Below are positions 34,386 to 51,900 of a DNA stretch of 64,000 nucleotides, one piece after another. Both the position numbers and the translations under genes were made by a program. Position 1 is the first letter of the stretch. Every line of letters begins with the position of its first letter. The notes beneath the pieces were generated by a model. It worked only from the letters and a program-made list of their open reading frames with translations. It was not told the origin of the DNA and did no database searches. Where the stretch lies: the NCBI GenBank assembly GCA_963693315.1, contig OY856188.1, positions 244,695,926 to 244,759,925 of the forward strand, given 5' to 3'. Source of the DNA: Diogma glabrata. Its lineage: Eukaryota > Arthropoda > Insecta > Diptera > Cylindrotomidae.

Positions 34386-34790
34386 TTATAACATAGTACG
34401 ATTTTGTTGCTTAATCTCACCATTCTCTTGATGACAATAAGGAAAAGAAATTAAGTGTGATATTATGTCCTTTACAGTGTCATCCATTAATTGATCAACA
34501 ATTTCGCTAGCTGTAATTTTCTTCAGGATCTCTATTTCAAGATATCTGTTGAAATAATCTATCATAACTAGTAAATAATCTTTAGATGGAAGTGGTCCTA
34601 GAAAATCCAATGCAATATCCGTACAAACAGAACTTGGTAATATTTTTCGAATTATGGACTCTGATCAATAGTGTCAAAACAATTGAAGGCATCTTTGACA
34701 CCCTTTGACATAATTTTTGACCATTCGATCAGTTTTAGACCAACAAACTTTACCGCGAAGTCTTCTCTTCATCAGAGACTCACCGGATCA
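34386..34790 (-). pseudogene. gypsy integrase relic with internal deletion
   Basis: Minus-strand pieces show LRGKVCWSKTDRMVKNYVKG (the zinc-binding H2C2 region, cysteine half), then ALDFLGPLPSKDYLLVMIDY (start of the catalytic core), then CHQENGEIKQQNRTML with the catalytic Glu. The segment that should hold the second catalytic Asp is missing, and a stop and frame change separate the first two parts. It belongs to a different gypsy lineage from the copy at 25-26 kb. No LTRs were found around it. Confidence 0.85.
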
Positions 34791-35775
34791 CCTTCTCGTC
34801 CAAATTGCGATTTTATTTCTTAAAATTTCAATCGGAAAATCATTGATATCGCTTTAACGCCTCGTCACAGAATAATAAATTTCATAAAAAAATACAAAAA
34901 TTTGTGACATAGAAAAATTTCAATTTCCGTTCAAAGCTTTTAATTGACAAAATGCCAAAACAGTTTTTCAACAAACATCATTCTTATAATTTCCATATGA
35001 CACTTATTGACCTCAAAATAAACTGATGTAAAAAATTGATTTGGCAAATATACATTTTGTTGCCAATCTTTGCATTAACAAACAGAGGAAATCTATTTTT
35101 TTATGTTATAGCTATCGAGTACCTACATGAAATATTTATTATGGCAGAACTTTTTAATGATAACAAACCAAAATTTACGTTAATATAGTTTAAAGTGAAA
35201 TTAAAGAAAAACTAAATTTTGTTCCTACAAAAGCATAAAAGCTACGAAATATTTTTCATCTAAAAGTTCATTTCTAATTCCTTACTTCTTCTCCTTAGCT
35301 ATTATTATTATTTTTACTATTGTTTTACTTCTTATGTGTTTTTTTATTATAGTGCTGTGGTATTAATTTGCATAAAACATGGTAGCATCATATCACTGCA
35401 TGGAATAGATGTTTTTGGTTTGAGGTTGTCGTAAAACAGAAAAATGCAATTTTATTTCTTTATTTTCTTGTTGTTTTAGTACATAATTTTTTTTTATTAT
35501 TATTTGAGTTCATTATTTAACTTACACTACGAACATTCCTATTACCATATATAAATAACTAAACAAAACCATATAATTTATATTTTTATGATTATAAAAA
35601 TTAATGGTAAATTTCATAAAACCAAAACAACAGCAAATCTGAGTAGTATGAAAGTGGCGATATAAAAATTCTTATATGTCGTTCCTGAAATAAATCAATC
35701 AGGGGTGTGATGACATTTTAGATATGCGAAGAAATAAAACTAGAATGTTTGGAAAATAAACCGTTTATTAGATTA

Positions 35776-37846
35776 CACTGTGCGACAGCCCAAATCCGCT
35801 GGGGTTCTGACTACCGGGAAAAGTAATATCGGTCAAAAAAAAGTTATACGTGTCCCGGCGTTTCACTGGGTCACGTCTAGGAATCGAGATATATCGACTT
35901 GAAGTTAGCAAGTATCATAAATTAGAAATTGTCACGTTTGGGGGTCTTTTTTGACATACCTCGAGAACGACTAGTCCGATTTTGCTGAAACAAATTTAGA
36001 AATTAAGAATTACAATTCCTTTAATCTACTGATATACTATACTGAAAAAGTAACGAAAAAATGAAAAATTAAAAAATAAAATAAATAGCAATAAAAAAAA
36101 TAAAATAAATAAAATAAAAATAATAAAATAAAATGAAAAAATAATACAAATAATAAAATTAAAATATAATAAAAATATAGAAAAATAAAATAAAAAAATA
36201 TAATAAAAAATAAATAAATAATAAATAAACAATAAATAAATAATAAATAACAAATAAATAATAAATAAATAATAAATAAATAATAAATAAATAATAAATA
36301 AATAATAAATAAATAATAAATAAATAATAAATAAATAATAAATAAATAATAAATAAATAATAAATAAATAATAAATAAATAATAAATAAATAATAAATAA
36401 ATAATAAATAAATAATAAATAAATAATAAATAAATAATAAATAAATAATAAATAAATAATAAATAAATAATAAATAAATAATAAATAAATAATAAATAAA
36501 TAATAAATAAATAATAAATAAATAATAATTAAATAAGAAATAAAGAATAAATAAATAATAAATAAATAATAAATAAATAGTAAATAAATAATAAATAACT
36601 AATAAATAAATAATAAATAAATAATAAATAAATAATAAATAAATAATAAATAAATAATAAATAAATAATAAATAAATAATAAATAAATAATAAATAAATA
36701 ATAAATAAATAATAAATAAATAATAAATAAATAATAAATAAATAATAAATAAATAATAAATAAATAATAAATAAATAATAAATAAATAATAAATAAATAA
36801 TAAATAAATAATAAATAAATAATAAATAAATAATAAATAAATAATAAATAAATAATAAATAAATAATAAATAAATAATAAATAAATAATAAATAAATAAT
36901 AAATAAATAATAAATAAATAATAAATAAATAAATAATAAATAAATAATAAATAAATAATAAATAAATAATAAATAAAGAATAAATAAATAATAAATAATA
37001 ATAATAAATAATAATAAATAATAATAATAATAGTAATAAATATTAATAATAAATAATAATAATAATATAATAAAAATATAAAATAAAATTATAATAAAAA
37101 TAATAAAATGAAATAATAATTTAAAATAAATAAATAGAAATAAAAAAAAAATAAAAAATAAATAAAAGATAGAAAATAAAAAATAAAAAAGTAAAAATAA
37201 ATAATATCAATACACATAGACACATGTCCAAAAACATTTAAAACAATAAATTTTGGAGTTTATTCCAGTCAAAATATTAAAAAAAAATTTCTATGAAAAA
37301 TCAATTCAATGTTCTATTCAATCAATTCTTGTCAAAATGAGATAATTGTGAATAAAAGCTAAACGCGTTCATAGATTTTCATGATCCATGTCTCATTGTG
37401 TGCAAAGATTATGTAATTTTACGTCAAAATAATAAGACTTTACACTTTTTCCCGTTCTGAATTTTTCATGATTTTTTAAAATACAATTTCTTTATTTTTT
37501 ACGCAAAAAATTATTTTTTTCTTCATAAATTGATTTATAACTGCGAAACTGTTGATTGTGTAAAGAAATAGTATGTCAGTAGATTAAAGGAATTGTAATT
37601 CTTAATTTTTGTAAATTTGTTTCAGTAAAATCGGACTAGTCGTTCTCGAGGTATGTCAAAAAAAAGACCCCCAAACGTGACAATTTCCCCTATATGATAC
37701 ATACTAACTTCAAATCGATATATCTCGATTCCTAGACGTGACCCAGCGAAACGCCGGGACATGTATAACTTTTTTTGACCGATATAACTTTTCCCAGTAG
37801 TCAGAACCCCAGCGGATCACTGACCCCTACCATTTGTCGCACAGTG
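35776..37846. mobile_element. Long-TIR DNA element with a minisatellite core (CACTA-like ends)
   Basis: Inverted repeats of about 262-276 bp (35776-36037 and 37571-37846) begin CACTGTGCGACA at both ends and are flanked by TTA (35773-35775 and 37847-37849). CAC-type termini with a 3-bp duplication suggest the CACTA/EnSpm group, which is inference. Shared blocks include ATCGGACTAGTCGTTCTCGA in the right arm. The interior is almost wholly AAATAAAT-type repeats; no transposase. Confidence 0.8.
36205..37000. repeat. 11-bp minisatellite (TAATAAATAAA)n
   Basis: About 800 bp of near-perfect TAATAAATAAA units with only a few interruptions near 36525-36600, flanked by looser A/T repeats. It fills the core of the long-TIR element. 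Confidence 0.92.
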
Positions 37847-38379
37847 TTATTATTATTTACCATGACGAGCTAAGAATTCGGAACGGGTTAACAGAAAGCT
37901 TTAACTTGTTCGTGTCAATGCAAAAAAATGTTGCATAACCGTTTTTTTTCTTTCTCCTCAAAAATCGTAGCACTATTCTCCAGCTCAACAAAAATCTCTG
38001 TCTTAGTTGTTTGTATTATATTTCTGAATCGTGATGCTTAGAACTTTTGTTCTTCTGTGCTGACAACATCCGCGAAACCTCCTTCATTCAATTATAAAAA
38101 TTGTCTTCGTTTAAATTATTAGGCTGGCTCTTTAAATAATTTCAACTTTACTGTCTAAAGATAAAAAGATAAAACTATCTCTATATTAGTGATTCGCCTA
38201 GGGTGTGTCGACCGGGGTCGATGCAACTGACTCCAAAAGTTGCATTACCTGGCCTATAACGAATAAATTAGCAGTTTTTGAGTCTCTTCGAAATCCCTTT
38301 CGGCAAGAAGAGGTTTTGAAGCAAACTGCGTTATTCGGCCTAGACTAATTCAACCTGTTCGGATTATTTACGATTGGAT

Positions 38380-38418
38380 GTATCATTCACCCAATGAAAA
38401 ACATTGGGTGAATGATAC
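38380..38418. repeat. Perfect 17-bp stem hairpin
   Basis: GTATCATTCACCCAATG at 38380-38396, loop AAAAA, then its exact reverse complement at 38402-38418. It stands in a GC-richer patch (38200-38650) with no known gene. Confidence 0.8.
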
Positions 38419-38965
38419 TGCTAGGTAAACCGACAATCACAAACATTCCATATCGAAAACCATGCATTATATTGAGTCCCTCTAACAGATCCCAGTGGTT
38501 TCTGCTTCTAGAGTGATAAGCACTCCTGGAAAAGTTAGAAATTCGTTCTGAACAATACTTGGCAGGACAACCACTGGCCGTTGTTGTCCAAAGATTATTA
38601 CAGGAACATTGTATCCTTTTTACTGCAATAAACCGGCAAACCATTAACTAGTAAGTGGGTAATTTTACTTGGTCAAAGCCTGACACAACTTTTTCCGACC
38701 GTCAACGTTACACCACAGCAAGGTAACGTCAAAACCTTTTTACAATGAAGTTCGAGCAGAGTTCACACCAGTTATACCAAAATTTCTTTTCAAGAGAATG
38801 GGACTCTGGGACAAGTGGCTCTATCTCCGGATAAAGGTAACGTAAAGGCCCGTAAGATGTCATCCAGACAAAAATTTTATTAGTCTGCTTAAACCAGTAA
38901 TTCTATATTATAAGCCTGATTATTGGATGCCATTTATGCAAAAAACAATGAACCTTGCCCTATTC

Positions 38966-41900
38966 AAAAATATTGCGACGCTGATGCATAGGCTGACTTC
39001 CCCACAGCTCTGGAAACATAGTGTTCTGGATATATAATGAGCTAATATCCATAAAATACTTTAATTAAAAGCTAACCAATGTTATAGATTTCGCGTAGTT
39101 CGAATCATAAAAATATTAAAGAAAGCAGTAGTATCCCAACAAACATAAATTCTGTTGTACGAGAAAAAATAAAAAAAAATTTAACCGGAAGTGAAAAACC
39201 GGAAATTAGGATGCAGAACTGTTGTAAACCGTACTAAATGTTTATGTACCAAGTTTCATCCAATTCGATTATCAGGTACAGATGTTATTGAGCTTCCAAA
39301 AAACAGGTGTTCGGGAGGCTATATTGTCCTATATTGTCCAAAAACTAATCAGTTCTTTGTCATTTAAATTTTCATCTTATTTCAAAGTTTCATTAAAATT
39401 GATTAATAGATGAAGTCTGTAAGCTCCCAACAAACTTTAAAACAAAGTGTGAAAAGTCAGCAGTTGTATGGTAGACCCCCGCCACTTTAATCAATGTGAT
39501 CTAAAAGATTATAATTATCTTCTCACACTAATTGAACCCTTTTCCTTACCATAAAACAACAAAAAAATTCAACTTTGCTCTTACATCAAATATATCACTT
39601 TTTTTTACTAATATGACTCCACTACAACGAAAAGTAGTTTATTAATACAACGAACAATTTTATTGGATGGGTGGGTGGGTGAGTTTTCTGCATAGGATCT
39701 TGATGAAACTTTGGCAAATGATACAGGTTCACTTGAAAATGGAAGATCTGGATTCATTTCAAATTTGGACAAAATGGCGGGGGTCTCCCGAACACCTCTA
39801 AGTTTAAATCTTAAATAACTTCTGATCCCGGGCTATGATCTTAGTGAAACTTAGTATATAAGGTTTTTAGTACTGTTTCCAATATTTCTGCATACCAACT
39901 TCCGGTTTGCCACTTCCGGTTAAAAAGTTTTTTTTCAGGTGTTTATCCCTACTATAGCCTACAATTACCGATCGATTTTCATGAAACGAAGCTTTTAAAT
40001 AACATGAGAAAGATTTTATCAGCTTTTGGAGCACATTGGAAAAAGGGTTGGGGGGTCCACCATACAACAGGTGGTTTTTTCCACAAAGTTTTTATGTTTG
40101 TTGGGAGCATAAAACATTCATTCGTGAATGAATTTTGATGACACTTTGGAAAAAGATGCAAACATGTATGACAAAGAACTGATTAGTTTTTGAGCGATAG
40201 TGAACAAAGTGGTGGGGTGTTCCTGGACTACCTTGAAAGCTCTATAACAGTTTTCTTGAAAGCTCTATAACATCTGTACCTGATAAACGAATTGGATGAA
40301 ACTTGGTACATGAGTATGTAGTACGGTTTACAATAGTTCTGCATCCAAACTTCCGGTTTTTCACTTCCGGTAAAAAATTTTTTTTTGTAAATTTTTGAAG
40401 TTTTTTCAGTGTCTTTATGCACACTACAGCCTACAATTAAGAAGTGATTATGATGAAACTTATGGAATAGGGTTCCAATCAGTGTGAAAAGATAATTATC
40501 ATGTTTTGGTACACATTAATCAAAGTGGTGGGGGGTCTACCATACAAATGCTGACTTTTCACACTTTGTTTTTAGGGTTCCGTTTTTTATACGGAACACT
40601 ATTGGTGAGAGTACAACGTGTTTTTCACATTATTTCGATTATCTCGTGAACCATTAATCCGATGAACTTAAAATTTGAGGTGCTTATAAAACTAACCTAT
40701 CCACACAAGATGGCGGGTTAAAACATAAATAAAATTGTGTTCGTTTGTTTTAAGGAGGTACGATGTAAAGCCTTTGAAAACATACACTTTTTTAGCGAGA
40801 CGAGTAGGGTATCATATGAAAGGGCTTCATTTCAGCATTATTTAAAAATATATTTTGGAATTTTTCACCTCACCATTTTTTGTATAATTTTGAAAAATGA
40901 CGTTTTCGAAATGTTTTATTGCCCCGATTAACTCCGACCCTACTTCATCGAAAATCTTGAAATATATTTGGAATGATAGAAAATTGAGTAGGTTTTTAAT
41001 GAAAAATATAGAAAAGTGGCAGACACTAATAACTATATTTATTAAAGGGGTGGGAATGTTAAGGGGTAAAAACATCATTTAAAACCAGGTCATGTGGGGT
41101 GTCATTTGAAAGAGCACTTGATTTTAGAAATATTGCCATTTTTTTAGAATTTTGCAATGCATAGTTTTTGAATTATTATCAATAAAGTGACACAAAAAGT
41201 TGGTCTCCCCCCTTGCATTTCGAGCCTAATTAACAGAAAAATTTGAAAAAATTCACAGAGACAGGAAGTTTGATAAACTCTGAACGAAAAATATAGCGAA
41301 CTCTCAAATAATTATATTTCTGTGTGTTTAGGGGATGTGTGTAAGCGAAGTAAAAAAAATTTTTTGAAAGAGCACCAAATTTTCAAAACATTGCAATTTT
41401 TTTTAGAAATTTCCGGTACACCGTTTTGGAGTTATTCTAAAAAATGTGCAAATTCCAGACCGTCCCCCCCCCCTACGTTTCAACACTGATTGACAGAAAA
41501 AATTGAACAAATTTATAGAGACAGGAAGTTTGCTATATTTTGAACGAAAATTATAGCGAACTCTCAAATAATTATATTTCTGTGTGTTTAGGGGATGGGT
41601 GTAAGGGGGGTGAAAAAAAACTTTTTTTGACCCAAGCGACTGGGGTATCATTTGAAAGAGGACCAAATTTCCAAAACATTGCAAACTTTTTTTAGTATTT
41701 TATGGTACACAGTTTCGGAGTTATTCTGAAAAATGTGCACATTTCAGACCGTTCCCCCTACGTTTCGACACTGATTGACAGAAAAATTGAAAAAATTCAT
41801 AAAGATAGGAAGTTTGCTATATTTTGAACGAAAATTATAGCGAACTCTCAAATAATTATATTTCTGTGTGTTTAAGGGATGGGTGTAAGGGGGGTAAAAA

Positions 41901-44758
41901 AAAATTTTTTTTGACCCAAGCGAGTGGGGTATCAATTGAAAGAACATCAAATTTCCAAAACATTGCAATTTTTTTTAGAAATTTCCGGTACACCGTTTTC
42001 GAGTTATTCTAAAAAATGAGCAAATTCCAGACCGTTCCCCCCCCTACGTTTCGACACTGATTGACAAAAAAAATTGAAAAAATTCATAGAGACAGGAAGT
42101 TTGCTATATTTTGAACGAAAATTATAGCGGACTCTCAAATAATTATATTTCTGTTTGATTAGGGGATGGGTGTAAGGGGGGTAAAAAAATACTTTTTTTG
42201 ACCCAAGCGAGTGGGGTATCATTTGAAAGAGGACCAAATTTCCAAAACATTGCAAATTTTTTTAGAAATTTCCGGTACACCGTTTTGGAGTTATTCTAAA
42301 AAATGTGCACATTCCAGACCGCCCCCCCCCCCTACGTTTCGACACTGATTGACAGAAAAAATTGATAAAATTCATAGAGACAGGAAGTTTGCTATATTTT
42401 AAACGAAAATTATAGCGGACTCTCAAATAATTATATTTTTGTGTGATTAGGGGATGGGTGTAAGGGGGGTAAAAAAAAACTTTTTTTGACCCAAGCGAGT
42501 GGGGTATCATTTGAAAGAGCACCAAATTTCAAAACCATTGCAATTGTTTTTAGAATTTTGCGGTACGCAGTTTTTGAGTTATTCTAAAAAATGTGCGAAT
42601 TCCAGACCGTTCCCCCCCCCCTACGTTTCGACACTGATTGACAGAAAAATTTTTAAAAGCTCATAGAGACAGGACGTTTGCTATATTTTGAACGAAAATT
42701 ATAGCGAACTCACAAATAATTATATTTCTGTGTGTTTAGGGGATGGGTGTAAGGGGGGTAAAAAAAAACTTTTTTTAACCCAAGCGAGTGGGGTATCATT
42801 TGAAAGAGCACCGAATTTCAAAACCATTGCAATTGTTTTTAGAATTTTGCGGTACGCAGTTTTTGACTTATTCTAAAAAATGTGCAAATTCCAGACCGTT
42901 CCCCCACCCCCCTACGTTTCGACACTGATGGACAGAAAAAATTGAAAAAATTCATAGAGATAGGAAGTTTGCTATATTTTGAACGAAAATTATAGCGAAC
43001 TCTCAAATAATTATATTTCTGTGTGTTTAGGGGATGGGTGTGGGGAGAGCAAAAAACACTTTTTTGGAACCAAACGAGTGGGGTGTCATTTGAAAGAACA
43101 CTTAATTTAAGAAACATTGCAATTGTTTTTAGAATTCTGCGATGCATAGTTTTTTAGTTATTGATGAAAAAAAGTGCTATTTTAAGTGTATGTATACCAC
43201 CCTATATTTCGACGCTGATTTATAGAACAAATATTCCCAATTTAGACTATTAAAATACTTTAGCTAGCATAAACAGCTATGATAAGATTTAACCTCAAGT
43301 AACATTTTTGATCAATGTAGATATGATTGACATTTACTATTGACGTTTACGATTAAACATTTATTCTGTTATGCGTCCATAGTCTGGCGATATAAAGACT
43401 TTACAACATAACTTTATGTCATTTATTTTTGATAATGTGTTCTTTTACATTCACGGAACCCTTGGCGAGCGAATTTTATTCGCACTTGTCCGACTTTTTA
43501 AGTTTGTTGGGAGCTTACAGACTTCATTCATTAATTTATTTTAATGATACTTTGGAAAAAGATGGAGACTTAAGTAACAAAGAACTGATTAGTTTTTGGA
43601 TAATATTGGCATAAGTGGTGGGGGTCCTCCCGAACACCTGTTTAATGTGTCACACTTTTTTCAATGTTTGTTGGGAGCACACAGCATTCGTTCGTGAACG
43701 AATTTTGATGACACTTTGGAAAAAGATGCAAACATGTATGGCAAGGAACTGATTAGTTTTTGAGCGATAGTGAACAAAGTGGTGGGGGGTCCCTGGAGCA
43801 CCTGTTTTTTTGAAAGCTCTATAACATCTGTACCTGATAATCGAATTGGATGAAACTTGATACATGAGCATTTAGTACAGTTTACAACAGTTCTACATCC
43901 CAACTTCCGGTTTTTCACTTCCGGTAAATTTTTTTTTTGTAAATTTTTGAATTTTTTTCAGTGTCTTTATGCACAATACAGCCTACAATAATGAAGTGAT
44001 TATGATGAAACTTATGGAAAAGGGTTCGATTAGTGTGAGAAGATAATTATCATCTTTTGGGACACATTGATCAAAGTGGCGGGGGGTCTACCATACAAAT
44101 GCTGACTTTTCACACTTTGTTTTTAAAGTTTGTTGGGAGCATACAAATTTCATTCATTAATCAATTTTAATGGCACTTTGAAAAAAGATGAAGACTTTAA
44201 TGACAAAGAATTGACTAGTTTTTGGACAATATTGGGATAAGTGGTGGGGTCCTCCTGAACACCTGTTTATTGTTTCAATGTTTGTTGGAAGCATACATCA
44301 TTCGTTCGTTAAGTAATTTTGATTACACTTTGCAAAAAGATGCAAATATGTATGGCAGGGAACTGATTAGTTTTTTTTAGCGATAGTGAACAAAGTGGTA
44401 GAGGGTCCTCCAAGCACCTGTTATTTTGGAAGCTCAATAACTTCTGTACCTGATAATCGAATTGAATGAAATTTGGTACATACACATTTAGTACGGTTCA
44501 CAACAGTTCTGCATCCTAACTTCTGGTTTGTCACTTCCGATAAAATTTTTTTTTTACTTTTTCTCGTACAACAGAATTTATGTTTGTTGGGATACTACTG
44601 CCTGCTTTAATACTTTTATTATTAGAACTACGAAGTCCATAATATTGGTTAGTTTTTAATTAAAGTATTTGATGGATATTAGCTCATTATTTATCCAGAA
44701 CACTATGTTTCCAGAGCTGTGGTGAAGTCAGCCTATGCATCAGCGTCGCAATATTTTT
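38966..44758. mobile_element. 5.8-kb inverted-repeat (foldback-type) element with internal tandem array
   Basis: The left end AAAAATATTGCGACGCTGAT and the right end are reverse complements, and the match continues through GGCTGACTTC, CAGCTCTGGAAACATAGTGT and the CGGAAGT/ACTTCCGG modules. Arms are at least 38966-39540 and 44020-44758; the right arm has an extra module at about 44270-44400. Modules beginning TGTTTGTTGGGAGCA recur several times inside. No flanking duplication was found and no transposase or polymerase frame is recognisable. Confidence 0.7.
41080..43180. repeat. Tandem array of about seven 287-bp units
   Basis: The landmark GACACTGATTGACAGAAA and variants falls at about 41488, 41773, 42059, 42347, 42636 and 42927 (periods 285-291), with a diverged first unit near 41228. 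Every unit has GAACGAAAATTATAGCG, GGGGATGGGTGTAAGGGGG and a C-run of 6-10 bases before TACGTTTCGA. Minus-strand open frames in it are repeat artefacts. Confidence 0.9.
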
Positions 44759-44859
44759 AATACTGTGATCTTTCCCATTTTCAGCAACAAGCACATGAGG
44801 AAAAGCTATTCTCCATTGTAGCCATTTGGTGAAATTTCAGAACCAATTTCTATGTTTGT

Positions 44860-48490
<3,631 letters not shown>

Positions 48491-48905
48491 TACAAAAATC
48501 TAGATTTTGGTCTCACATACCAATCCCGACATCAAAATTTCTCCAAACTCAATGTTCCTACTCGTAATCACTTAAAATGAACGTTTTTTAAGCTAAAAAT
48601 ATGCAAATTTCCTTGTTTTGACACACTTGACGATTTTTGACACACAGTTATCGAACAAATCGTTCTTGGGCTCTTCCCATTAATAAACCTAATTTTAGAA
48701 AAAAAAAATTTTCAAATCCGTCCAGCGGTTTTCTAGATTTCGTAGGTTGTGACGGCCGGACGGTCGGACGGCCTACAGACAGACATACATTTTTTTTTTG
48801 CTTTTTTAGAATCAGTAGGTCCTAAAACATCGAGAAATGCCAAAAAAAGTGGGGGTAAGAATTTCACTTTGAGCTCATGAATGTAATACTTAGGTCTTTC
48901 AGACC
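48491..48905 (+). repeat. Terminal part of the dispersed repeat family
   Basis: Continues the family seen at 33539-33840. It contains GACGGCCGGACGGTCGGACG followed by a run of CAGACAGACATACA, and ends at TAATACTTAGGTCTTTCAGA. At 48525-48540 it shows the uninterrupted version of the site into which the LINE at 31624-33538 inserted. Confidence 0.65.
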
Positions 48906-51900
48906 GAAGTAATTTATGTTTCTCTGTTGGAGTTTTAATACTAATATTTTGTTTAACAAAATAATAGTTTACAATGTTTAATTTAAATTTTAATATTTTA
49001 GTTCTCATGGAAATGATTTTATTATTTTGTCTATCAGTTTATTTGATAAACGAATAACAGGTGTTTTTGATACAAGTGTTCAAGTTGTATCATGTTTGGG
49101 CTTTGTTTTCGAAATGATTTATAAATATCAAACTATTTTATAAACAGTTTCGATTACTAATATTCTGGGAATTTTGCTTGGGAATTTTACTTATGAACTT
49201 TTTGTTTACTTATTAATATTTTAGAAAAGAATCTCATCATGTGGATTCTTTGGAATAGTTACTTTTGAGGGTGTGGAATGGCATGTAACTCGCGTCGTGT
49301 TAAATATTTCGCTCAAAAACAGATAGATTTCGGAGATCTTGAGCATGCTTCTAGATTAAACAGTTTTCTGTTTATATTCTGTTGTTTAGGTAAATGGATG
49401 TGAACTCAAAGGAAGGAAACAAAGGACCAATTCTGTTCGAGAAAGATAACCACTATAGTACTGATAGAGAGTTTCCAGATCTTGTTTTCCTATTTATTAC
49501 TGGCTAGTCTTATTTCTTGGAGAACGATGAACCTTTACAGGCCCCGCCATGTTTTATTCTGCGTCTCATTGCCCACGTTTTAGGTTCCGATCCGATAGCC
49601 CTTTCTACATTCACGAACAGGTAAACATATATTTTTATTTTTTATCTAATTTATTTATATTTTAACGATTGTTAAAATACAATATAATAGAATATTGATT
49701 AAATCTTTTATTTTTTTAATATATTTAATCAACTGTTATTTCCGAAACGTTCAAAATAGATCGCATTATTCATTTCCTGTATTAAGTAAATGAAGAGAAA
49801 AAATAAATAAATACTTCAAAGCACCCAAAGCTTAATTAGAAACTTTTAACTCTATGCTTTTTTGAATTTAATCTTTAGCATCTTCTAACAAGCGCTTTTA
49901 ACTTAATACATAAATAAAATTTGAACTGGTGGGAGTTATGAAAGAAGTGAATTATATGTCTGTGTTTATATTAGAGTATGTACGGGGGTGTAACTTATAA
50001 TCGTACTGTCTTTAGTGTAATCGTTTATCGTTAAAAATATTGTAATGCAGAATCTAAGCACAAAAATCTAACATTTGTTACATTCCCATTTAAATCTGAT
50101 TCTAATGCATTTATTATTTTTATGTTTCTATTATTTTTCATTTTAGAATTCTAAAATTATTTATTTCATTTCACGTTCGTTGAATTTCTAAGGTTTTGGT
50201 TTTATTTTGTTTTTTTTGCATTCTCCTCATATGTAAAATAATCTTTGTACGAGCACTGGAAAAACTAAAAAAAATTCTTAAGATCCAATAAGGAACAACT
50301 AATAATTTTCTAGAAAAGATATGGATGCGATTGAAAAAGAGATATATTAATTTTAGTGAATGCTGGAAATAATAATTTAGAATGTTTTAGTCAGATTTTG
50401 GGTTTAATAAGTAATGATGTTGTTATTCGAAAATTTCTGTGGCTTGGTTGGTACGTTTATTTTGATGGTGAAAAATCGAATAAAATGCTGGATATATATT
50501 AGAGAAAGAATGACAACAGTAATTCTATGTAGTAATACAAACTAACTAGTTTTAAGATAAAAAGTAACATAAAAACCCTGCCCTGCACTGATACAATTTA
50601 TTAAAAAATATGTATTTTTATGTATCTTATGTTCAGGTTTTGTAACCAACGTATCTAATTCATTGTTGTATTTATAAATTGGTTTTATTCACATATATAT
50701 TTATGGATTAATTTTCTTTTTAAATGAGTTTTGTTTGAAAGATCAGCCTGTTTGACCAATGAAAATTTTTGACAATCGTTGTATGTTAATTTGCTTTTAT
50801 TGTTTAGAATGTTGAAGTTTTTTGGTAATATTTTTATATTTTTTCTATATTTTTGGTAATTTTGTAATCAGGAGGAGGAGAGTGGAGCGGTGTGTGGTTT
50901 GGAATCCCTTATGGATTATTTAAGAGCTACCCTGATAACGTAACACTACCTGATGTCTCGCCTTGTAAGTGGTAGGTATCACTTGAAATCTCGGCGATCC
51001 ATAAAACAAAATAGAAAATTTATTTAACTTGGATACTACTGTTTTTTCTACGGTTTGTCATATCGAATGTATTTTTCAACACCAGTAGTGTTAAGTTTCA
51101 GGCTGATCATGAATTTTAACTTGTGTTTATCAGCACTATTATTTCGCACATGCTTTCATAGCATGCTATGCATGCACAGTACCCTACGTTTGCATGAGAA
51201 TTAAGGAAAACAATAAATTGTTATTAAGGAAAACAATGAAAAGAGAATTAAGGAAAACAATTCAAACTTTTCATTAACTAAAGCTATCTTTAGATCAGAC
51301 AAACAAGTCATCGTCATAACTCTAAAGATAACGTGATATAATTTTACGGAAAAAAAAGGTCAAACCTGTGATAAAACAAAACAAGAACGCGAAAAAGTGT
51401 TAAAGTCAAATATTCTAAAAAAATGAATCTAAAATAAATGTTTGAAATGTGGAAAAAACATTTTCCAGTACTTTAATTCCTTTTTTTTTCCTCGATCTGT
51501 TTCCGTTTGTAAATTTATTTTATTCAAATCGTATTTTTTTTTAATGTTAAAAAAAACTGAAATAAAATTATGTATATAAAAAATTTTCTACATAATTTTT
51601 CCAGTTGAGTGAGTTAAATCCGTTTTTTTTGTTTTTCTATGGCGGAATTTATAGCAATAAAATTTAAATACATGCTAGGAAGAGATTGAATAATATTTAA
51701 AATGCTTAAAGATTTCATTAAATTGTGGAACTCGTGTAACTTTTGTTATAGATTCAATCGTGTTTGAGTTTCAATAGATGGATATGCTCGTGCATATTTT
51801 TTGAGTTGGGAGGAGAGGTGAGATACCGGCCACTTTGCAGTCTACAGCTATTGATCGATTTTGACGATTTATACGGCTGGTCTCTACTCCGGCCTATTTG

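Noticed and set aside
36026..36253. Minus-strand Phe/Leu/Ile-rich frame resembling a membrane protein
   Set aside because: Translation of A/T simple repeat at the edge of the minisatellite.
41403..43147. A family of similar minus-strand frames beginning with CFGNL-type sequence
   Set aside because: They are the same frame through successive 287-bp tandem units; no codon-level conservation evident and no known domain.
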